Below, in pieces: positions 1 through 7,306 of a stretch of 7,306 nucleotides of DNA. The stretch spans positions 1-7,306 of the forward strand of contig RKRZ01000153.1 of NCBI GenBank assembly GCA_007571105.1, given 5' to 3'. This DNA comes from Gammaproteobacteria bacterium. GTDB lineage: Bacteria; Pseudomonadota; Gammaproteobacteria; Poriferisulfidales; Poriferisulfidaceae. Below the pieces are notes generated by a model. The model saw only the letters and a program-made list of their open reading frames with translations. It did no database searches and was not told where the DNA came from. Numbering within the stretch: position 1 is the first letter of the stretch; each line of letters starts with the position of its first letter. A program made the position numbers and the translations under genes.

Positions 1-690
1 GGGGGATTTCGCGACAGCATGGAATGGGGCGTACGCATCGGGCTGATCGTCGCCTTGCCTTCTACCGTCGGCCTGGTGTTGCTGGCCGAGCCTGTACTGA
101 TCACGCTGTTGCAGTACCGGGAATTCTCGATGTTTGACACCCAGATGGCTGGACTTTCCCTGATGGCCTTCGCGCTGGGGCTGCCTGCGTTCATTCTGGT
201 CAAGGTGTTCGCGCCCGGATTTTTTGCGCATCAGGACACCCGCACTCCCGTGAAAATCGGCGTCATTGCAATGCTTGCCAACATGGTGCTGACTGGCGTG
301 TTCGTGCTCAGTTGGCTGGCTCTGGAACAACCCGGAGCGCATGCGGGACTCGCGCTTGCGACGGCGCTCGCCGCCTACCTCAATGCCATCCTGCTTTATC
401 GCGGGCTGCGGGCACGAAATCGCTACGCTATCAGCCCCCCGACCCGATGGCTGATTCTGCAATCGGCCCTTGCCTGTGCAATTATGGCTGCCGGTCTGCT
501 TCCGCTTATTCCGGACACCGCCATTTGGGCGGCCTGGTCCTTCTCCGAACGTCTGCTGACTTTGCTTGGACTCATCACCCTGGGCGCTGTGCTTTATCCT
601 GCGGTCCTATGGATTGCCGGCGTACGCCCCCATCAATTCCGAATGATTTCCGTCTCAACCCCGGAACCCGAACATGAATCTGCTGCCTGA
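1..690 (+). CDS. murJ: MurJ lipid II flippase (C-terminal part, 5' end outside window)
   Basis: This is an inner-membrane protein of the MOP/MviN family that flips the peptidoglycan precursor lipid II from the cytoplasmic to the periplasmic leaflet. The frame is open from base 1 and gives 229 residues, against about 510 for a full MurJ, so this is roughly the last 45 percent. At least six hydrophobic segments are visible, at about residues 13-37, 50-74, 86-107, 116-136, 150-170 and 184-206 of the fragment. They fit the final helices of the 14-helix fold. The family-typical patch LPAFILVKVFAPGFFAHQDT leads into RTPVKI (about residues 59-86). The start codon is upstream of the window; the Met codon at 19 is internal. 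The stop overlaps the ribF start by 17 bases, and murJ just upstream of ribF-ileS-lspA is a common proteobacterial arrangement. Identification is from recalled family features, not a search. Confidence 0.93.
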   Translation, partial: GGFRDSMEWGVRIGLIVALPSTVGLVLLAEPVLITLLQYREFSMFDTQMAGLSLMAFALGLPAFILVKVFAPGFFAHQDTRTPVKIGVIAMLANMVLTGVFVLSWLALEQPGAHAGLALATALAAYLNAILLYRGLRARNRYAISPPTRWLILQSALACAIMAAGLLPLIPDTAIWAAWSFSERLLTLLGLITLGAVLYPAVLWIAGVRPHQFRMISVSTPEPEHESAA

Positions 691-1619
691 AAATTGTCAC
701 GGGCATGCCCGAGTATCCACCCTGACTGATTTGCCCGACGTTGGCCGCGCCGTCACCATTGGCAACTATGACGGACTGCATCTGGGGCACCAATCCGTGC
801 TGCGTCATCTCACCGAGATCGCTCAATCACAGAAATTGGAGTCGGTCGTATTGACTTTCGAACCCACGCCGCTTGAATTCTTCCGCGGCGAGTATGCACC
901 ACCCCGTTTGAGCACACTCGCCGACAAGGCCGCTCTGATTGACGAGTTATGCCCCCAACTTGACCGACTGATCATCCTACCCTTCAACATCGATCTGGCA
1001 GACACTTCCGCCGCTTCCTTCGTCGATGACATTCTGATCCGTGACCTCAACACACGTTACGTAACGGTGGGCGAAAACTTCCACTTCGGGCGCAATCGGG
1101 AAGGCAATGTCGCGTTTCTGCAAAGCGCGATTGAAGCACATGGCTCCCAATTTGAACCGACTCCCACGTTCCGACAGAACAATGCGCGCGTCAGCAGCAC
1201 GCGGGTTCGGGAGGCGCTCGCCTCCGGAGACGTGAGTGGCGCCGAGGAGTTGCTTGGGCATCCGTATGTCATCAGCGCCATCGTGATCGTCGGGGATCAA
1301 CGCGGACGTGAATGGGGGTTCCCAACAGCGAACCTGGAATTCCCGCACACCCCCGCCATGCGCGGCGTCTTTGCCGTACGCGTGGATGTCGATGGCCAGG
1401 AGCATCTCGCGGTGGCCAATGTCGGGCGGCGCCCCACCATCGACGGCAAGCACATGATGATTGAGGTGCATTTGTTAGACTTCGACCAAGACCTGTACGG
1501 GAAACGCATCGCCACAAGATTCTGTCAGCGCCTGCGCGCCGAAGAGAAGTTCGAATCTCCCCAACAGTTGCGCGAGCAAATTGCTCGGGACGTTGCTGCC
1601 GCACGAGAATATTTCTCCA

Positions 1620-1630
<11 letters not shown>
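674..1630 (+). CDS. ribF: Bifunctional riboflavin kinase / FAD synthetase RibF
   Basis: RibF is a cytoplasmic enzyme that phosphorylates riboflavin to FMN and then adenylylates FMN to FAD. The 318 residues match the usual length of about 310. The N-terminal nucleotidyltransferase domain shows GNYDGLHLGHQ (residues 30-40, with the HxGH motif at 36-39), VGENFHFGRNREG (132-144) and the SSTRVR motif (174-179). The C-terminal flavokinase domain shows GFPTAN (215-220), which binds ATP and Mg, and EVHLLDFDQDLYG with the expected catalytic base Glu264. No key residue is missing. The ATG at 674 gives about 26 residues before the first motif, as expected for the family. The Shine-Dalgarno sequence is weak, and the gene begins inside the 3' end of murJ, so translational coupling is likely. 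Its stop overlaps the ileS start by 11 bases. No FMN riboswitch can be present, because the upstream sequence is murJ coding. Confidence 0.96.
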
Positions 1631-4451
<2,821 letters not shown>

Positions 4452-4459
<8 letters not shown>

Positions 4460-4931
4460 GGTCTGGCGTCTCGCCACTCCCATCATCGGCGTAACACTGG
4501 TGCTGGACCAGGCGAGCAAATTCGCGATTGAGAAGACGTTGGCGCTGCGAGAAGAATGGGTGCTGTTGCCGTTTTTGTCGTTTGAGCGCGCCTACAACAC
4601 GGGAGCTGCCTTCAGCCTGCTGCACGATGCGGGCGGATGGCAACGACCCTTATTGATCGGGGTCAGCATCGCCATCATGATTTGGCTGGGATTCTGGCTA
4701 CACCGCCTGAATTCTGCAGAACGCCTGCAGATCAGTTCCATTGCTTTGGTTATGGGTGGAGCTGCCGGCAATCTGGTGGATCGCCTGCAAACCGGCGCTG
4801 TCGCCGATTTCATTGTGTTGCATTACCAAGGCTGGCAATGGCCAACTTTCAATGTGGCCGACGCCGCAATCACTGCCGGCGTCGTCGGGCTTTTGCTGGG
4901 CTTGCGCCGCGCCAGCATTCAAGCCGATTGA
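4452..4931 (+). CDS. lspA: Lipoprotein signal peptidase LspA (signal peptidase II)
   Basis: LspA is an inner-membrane aspartyl protease that removes the signal peptide from diacylglyceryl-modified prolipoproteins, just before the lipidated cysteine. It is the target of globomycin. The protein has 159 residues and four hydrophobic stretches, both typical. Conserved blocks occur in order: LDQASK (18-23), YNTGAAFS (48-55), GGAAGNLVDR (102-111), VADFI (117-121) and FNVADAAI (133-140). The expected catalytic pair is Asp110 (in GNLVDR) and Asp137 (in FNVAD); Asp19 and Asn107 are also kept. The start at ATG 4452 lies inside the end of ileS, overlapping by 8 bases (ATGTCTAA). It is preceded at about 7 bases by a purine-rich GGAGAAGAG Shine-Dalgarno region at 4436-4444. 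The same frame is open further upstream, but that part is antiphase to ileS and not conserved. In many relatives fkpB and ispH follow lspA; here neither does. Confidence 0.97.
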
Positions 4932-4943
4932 CCACTGCAGTTG

Positions 4944-5027
4944 TTAAGCTTCCAGCAGCGCTGCCCAGACACCGTACACGACAATGCCAAGTCCGACCAG
5001 AATGGCAACCACGCGATAGATATCCAT
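4944..5027 (-). CDS. Candidate 27-residue single-span membrane microprotein
   Basis: I do not recognise this ORF as a named family. It lies antisense in the only gap of the window, convergent with lspA (12 bases between stops) and divergent from cysG (61 bases between starts). The product begins MDIYR, then has a continuous hydrophobic stretch VVAILVGLGIVVYGVWAALL and ends EA. This is a single transmembrane helix with one Arg at its N-terminal edge, so the N-terminus is probably cytoplasmic. A strong Shine-Dalgarno sequence with good spacing supports the start at 5027. An alternative in-frame ATG at 5043-5045 (33 residues) has no Shine-Dalgarno sequence. Further upstream extensions would run antisense through cysG and are not believable. 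It resembles known one-helix accessory subunits of membrane complexes only in size and hydrophobicity. It could be a chance ORF. Confidence 0.45.
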   Translation of the reverse strand: MDIYRVVAILVGLGIVVYGVWAALLEA

Positions 5028-5088
5028 AAGTTCCTTTTCCTGCATAAGATGAGGGTGGCGAAATTTTACTCTATCTGCAATTCCGGCC
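5028..5088. promoter_or_regulatory. Divergent intergenic region upstream of cysG
   Basis: This 61-base stretch between the antisense microprotein and cysG is more AT-rich in its centre (5061-5079) than the surrounding genes. It is the only place in the window where a promoter for the cysG cluster would not sit inside a coding gene. There are -10-like hexamers: TAAGAT at 5045-5050 on the + strand and TAAAAT within 5063-5069 on the - strand. Neither has a convincing -35 at the right distance. A weak inverted repeat (AGATGAG at 5047-5053 against CTCTATCT at 5069-5076, one bulged base) could be an operator or chance. No rho-independent terminator was found between lspA and cysG, so read-through from lspA remains possible. 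Confidence 0.3.
5032..5041 (-). promoter_or_regulatory. Ribosome binding site of the antisense microprotein
   Basis: On the - strand the bases read AGGAAAAGGA, two Shine-Dalgarno cores. The nearer one (AAGGA, 5032-5036) is 4 bases from the ATG at 5025-5027. This is stronger than the ribosome binding sites of the neighbouring + strand genes. It selects the 27-residue start over the ATG at 5043-5045. Confidence 0.45.
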
Positions 5089-6522
5089 ATGAACCCGCTT
5101 GCCCTGTTCGTTGATGTCCGTGATCGCCTGTGCCTGGTGGTCGGCGCCGGGCTGGTTGCCGGGCGCAAAATCGAGGCGCTGCTGCAAGCGAATGCCCGCG
5201 TGCGCGTGATTGCGCCGGAAGCGCAGCCTGCCATTCTCGAACATGCGCAAGAGGGGCGCCTGGAATACCTCGAGCGCGAAGCCGAAGAGAAAGATCTGGA
5301 AGGCGTGTTTCTCCTCATCGTCGCAAGCAACAACGCCAAACTCAATGAGCGCCTCACCAAGCTGGCGCGCGAGCGCAACATACTGGTCAACGCGGCGCAT
5401 CAGGCAAAAGCCGGCAATGTCCTGCTGCCTTCGGTCATTCACCGCGACCCTATTCAGGTCGCCATCTCCACCGGCGGCGCCTCGCCGATGCTTGGCAGAT
5501 TGTTGCGCGATCAACTGGAGAGCGTCATCCCGGGAGGCTTCGGGCGACTGGCTGCGCTGGTTGAAAACTCCCGCGCCCGCATGCGCGAAGCCTTCGGCGA
5601 GCGGCGTCTGCGCCGGCGATTCTGGGAAGCCATACTGAATGGGCCGATTGCCGAGCAGGTGCTGGGCGGGCAGGAAGACGAAGCACAGATCGCGTTGGCC
5701 GCCGCCATTGAGCGCGGCGTGGTGCCCAGCGCGGGAGAGGTGTATCTGGTCGGCGCAGGACCCGGCGATCCGGACCTGTTGACTTTTCGGGCGCAACGCC
5801 TGATCCGCCAAGCGGATGTGGTGGTGTACGACCGGCTGGTCTCGGAACCCATCATGGCGCTGTTGCGCCAGGACGTGGAGAAGATCTATGCCGGCAAGGA
5901 GCGCGACCGCCACGCCATTGCCCAGGAATCGATCAACCACCTGCTGGTGCGCCTGGCGCAAGAAGGCAAGCGAGTCTTGCGTCTCAAGGGCGGCGATCCC
6001 ATGGTTTTCGGGCGCGGCGGCGAAGAAATTGCGACGCTGATGGAGGAAGGCATTGCCTTTCAGATCGTGCCCGGCATCACCGCCGCAAACGGCTGCGCCA
6101 GTTACGCCGGAATTCCGCTGACGCACCGAGACTACGCGCAAGCCTGCATCTTCGTCACCGGCCACCTCAAGGACGGCAGCGTCAATCTGAATTGGGAAAT
6201 GCTGGCGCATTCGAACCAGACCCTGGTGTTCTACATGGGGCTGGCCGGCTGCCCGGAGATCTGCCGACAACTGATTCAACACGGACTGGCGGGTGACACT
6301 CCGGCCGCACTCATCACCCGCGGCACCACGCCGCAGCAGCAAGTCTTCACCGGCACCTTGCAGGATTTGCCGGAGCTGATCACCGCCCGAGATGTCGCTC
6401 CGCCGACGCTGATCGTGGTCGGCGAAGTCGTGCGGTTGCGCGAACAGTTGCGCTGGTATCAGACGGACTCCGACGTCCAGGCCGAACCCACCGCCACAGA
6501 AACACTCACTGATGCTCCCTGA
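5089..6522 (+). CDS. cysG: Siroheme synthase CysG (SUMT / precorrin-2 dehydrogenase / ferrochelatase)
   Basis: CysG is a cytoplasmic fusion enzyme that makes siroheme, the cofactor of sulfite and nitrite reductases, from uroporphyrinogen III. It does so by two methylations, NAD-dependent oxidation and iron insertion. The protein has 477 residues; E. coli CysG has 457. The N-terminal dehydrogenase/chelatase half (1 to about 210) has the Rossmann glycine motif as VGAGLVAGRK (18-27), where GGG is usual, then PSVIHR and ISTGGASP (126-133). The C-terminal methyltransferase (about 215-457) is orthodox: VYLVGAGPGDPDLL (218-231), YDRLVS with Asp248, Lys270, LRLKGGDPMVFGRGGEE (297-313), VPGITAA (327-333), GIPLTHRDYA and FYMGL (381-385). 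A 20-residue polar tail follows. Unusually, the Asp that aligns with catalytic Asp104 of E. coli is His104 here, and the residue at 128 is Thr, where Salmonella has a phosphorylated Ser. The ATG at 5089 aligns residue for residue with the E. coli start. The end overlaps the next gene by 11 bases. Confidence 0.95.
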   Translation: MNPLALFVDVRDRLCLVVGAGLVAGRKIEALLQANARVRVIAPEAQPAILEHAQEGRLEYLEREAEEKDLEGVFLLIVASNNAKLNERLTKLARERNILVNAAHQAKAGNVLLPSVIHRDPIQVAISTGGASPMLGRLLRDQLESVIPGGFGRLAALVENSRARMREAFGERRLRRRFWEAILNGPIAEQVLGGQEDEAQIALAAAIERGVVPSAGEVYLVGAGPGDPDLLTFRAQRLIRQADVVVYDRLVSEPIMALLRQDVEKIYAGKERDRHAIAQESINHLLVRLAQEGKRVLRLKGGDPMVFGRGGEEIATLMEEGIAFQIVPGITAANGCASYAGIPLTHRDYAQACIFVTGHLKDGSVNLNWEMLAHSNQTLVFYMGLAGCPEICRQLIQHGLAGDTPAALITRGTTPQQQVFTGTLQDLPELITARDVAPPTLIVVGEVVRLREQLRWYQTDSDVQAEPTATETLTDAP

Positions 6523-7048
6523 CTTCTCTTCGCGGCTCAGTCAGGGCCTTTTGCTGCTTGGCCTGTGCGGTACGATACACGCAGAAATGCTTGAAATCGG
6601 CCAACCCGCCCCTGAATTCGAACTGTCGGACCCGCAAGGACGAATCCATCGTCTGGCGGATTATGTCGGACAGTGGGTTGTGCTGTTTTTCTATCCGCTG
6701 GATGATTCTCCCGGGTGCACCACCGAGGCCTGCGCATTTCGCGATGAGTACCAGCTCATTCATCACCAGAATGCGCAAGTGCTGGGCGTCAGCATGAACA
6801 GTTCGGACAGCCAGAAACAGTTCGCCGAAAAATTTCACCTGCCGTTCCCACTTTTGTCCGACCCCAAAGGCCAGGTCGTTGCCCGCTACGGGGCAATGGG
6901 GGGCTTTTTGTGGATTCGCCTGCCGAAACGCCACACGTTTCTGATCGATCCGGAAGGCAAGATTCGCAATCTTTGGCGCAAAGTCGACCCGCGCGGGCAC
7001 GCCAAAGAAATCACGCAACTGCTGCACGACTATCAACAGGGGCCCTGA
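6512..7048 (+). CDS. PrxQ/BCP-type peroxiredoxin with predicted Sec signal peptide
   Basis: This is a thiol peroxidase of the AhpC/TSA superfamily that reduces hydrogen peroxide and organic hydroperoxides. The mature domain begins at about residue 27 (LEIGQPAPEFELSD). The active-site loop YPLDDSPGCTTEACAFRD (61-78) contains peroxidatic Cys69 in the PxxxSxxC pattern. The likely resolving cysteine is Cys74, five residues on, as in the atypical two-Cys PrxQ/BCP group. The conserved Arg is probably Arg140 in KRHTFLID. The 178 residues exceed the usual 150-155 of BCP by about the length of a leader. Residues 1-24 look like a Sec signal peptide: Arg8, hydrophobic core GLLLLGLCG and cleavage probably after THA-like TIHA. 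A periplasmic location is inferred. Cys19 in the leader is not in an acceptable lipobox (Leu at -1). The ATG at 6512 overlaps the cysG stop by 11 bases and lacks a clear Shine-Dalgarno sequence. The stop shares one base with the next start. Confidence 0.88.
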   Translation: MLPDFSSRLSQGLLLLGLCGTIHAEMLEIGQPAPEFELSDPQGRIHRLADYVGQWVVLFFYPLDDSPGCTTEACAFRDEYQLIHHQNAQVLGVSMNSSDSQKQFAEKFHLPFPLLSDPKGQVVARYGAMGGFLWIRLPKRHTFLIDPEGKIRNLWRKVDPRGHAKEITQLLHDYQQGP

Positions 7049-7306
7049 TGGCCCACCGAATCTCGCGCGTCACAACCAAGAGCGGAGACGACGGACACAC
7101 CCACTTAGGCCAAGGCAAACGCGTCCCCCAAACCCACGCACGTATCCAAGCGCTCGGAGCCATCGATAAACTCAACAGCCACCTCGGCTTGCTGCGCGCA
7201 AGCACCGCCGCGGTTTGGGAGCTTTACGCACACTTCGAAGAGATCCAGCAGAATCTGTTCAACGCCGGCGCCCTGATTGCCGGCAGCGACCGGCTCTTGA
7301 TGGGTG
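7048..7306 (+). CDS. PduO-type cob(I)alamin adenosyltransferase (N-terminal part, 3' end outside window)
   Basis: The enzyme transfers the adenosyl group of ATP to cob(I)alamin, making the coenzyme B12 used by mutases and some reductases. Only the first 86 residues are present, of about 185-195 expected. The family's ATP-binding start is clear: HRISRVTTKSGDDG (3-16), then HLGQGKRV (19-26), ARIQALGAIDKLNSHLG (31-47) and IQQNLFNAGALIAG (66-79). In most PduO/MMAB proteins recalled, the third block reads DELNS; here residue 41 is Lys instead of Glu. The start at 7048 uses TGATG, sharing one base with the peroxiredoxin stop. It has an AGGGG Shine-Dalgarno sequence at 7038-7042, five bases from the ATG, so re-initiation after the upstream gene is likely. 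The gene sits in a cluster with cysG, another modified-tetrapyrrole gene. The symbol varies (pduO, cobO, btuR-like), so none is given. Confidence 0.9.
   Translation, partial: MAHRISRVTTKSGDDGHTHLGQGKRVPQTHARIQALGAIDKLNSHLGLLRASTAAVWELYAHFEEIQQNLFNAGALIAGSDRLLMG

Noticed and set aside
4955..4964. Perfect palindrome GCAGCGCTGC just after lspA as a terminator
   Set aside because: It has no loop and no T-run on either strand, and it lies in the candidate microprotein's coding sequence.
5043..5390. Longer versions of the antisense microprotein reaching into cysG
   Set aside because: Upstream starts lack a ribosome binding site, and the extra sequence is the antisense of conserved cysG, rich in Arg and Ser as typical of shadows.
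5071..6342. Long - strand open frame of 423 codons opposite cysG
   Set aside because: It is a GC-rich shadow of cysG. The + strand protein has full family motifs throughout, while the - strand translation shows no recognisable domain and has no upstream signals.
6560..6575. Peroxiredoxin leader as a lipoprotein signal with Cys19, tempting because lspA is nearby
   Set aside because: The residue before the cysteine is Leu, where a lipobox needs Gly, Ala or Ser. The TIHA site is a better signal peptidase I site.

Overview
The window is a tightly packed block of bacterial housekeeping genes, GC-rich and almost entirely coding on the + strand. The gene order murJ-ribF-ileS-lspA, together with a fused CysG-type siroheme synthase, points to a proteobacterium, most likely gamma- or betaproteobacterial. 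The sequence alone does not fix the genus. No RNA genes, insertion sequences, CRISPR arrays, phage genes or other mobile-element traces were seen.

Region 1 (1-4931) is an envelope and translation operon. It starts with the C-terminal part of the lipid II flippase MurJ, whose 5' end lies outside the window. Then come the bifunctional riboflavin kinase/FAD synthetase RibF, isoleucyl-tRNA synthetase IleS and lipoprotein signal peptidase LspA. Every junction overlaps (17, 11 and 8 bases), so translational coupling is likely. IleS carries a one-base frameshift exactly at its ATP-binding HIGH motif, near position 1817. The rest of the protein is intact.

Region 2 (4932-5088) is the only real gap in + strand coding. 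It holds a candidate 27-codon single-span membrane microprotein on the - strand with a good Shine-Dalgarno sequence, followed by a short divergent intergenic region.

Region 3 (5089-7306) is a second overlapping cluster. It contains the siroheme synthase CysG, a PrxQ/BCP-type peroxiredoxin with an apparent Sec signal peptide, and the N-terminal part of a PduO-type cob(I)alamin adenosyltransferase that runs off the window. The first and third genes both belong to modified-tetrapyrrole metabolism. This cluster stands where many proteobacteria have fkpB and ispH after lspA.

No obviously new multi-gene system is present. The points most worth a second look are the ileS frameshift, the loss of the conserved catalytic Asp104 (His here) in the dehydrogenase/ferrochelatase half of CysG, the antisense microprotein and the secreted peroxiredoxin. 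Several of the oddities are single-base differences, so sequence error in this contig must be considered.
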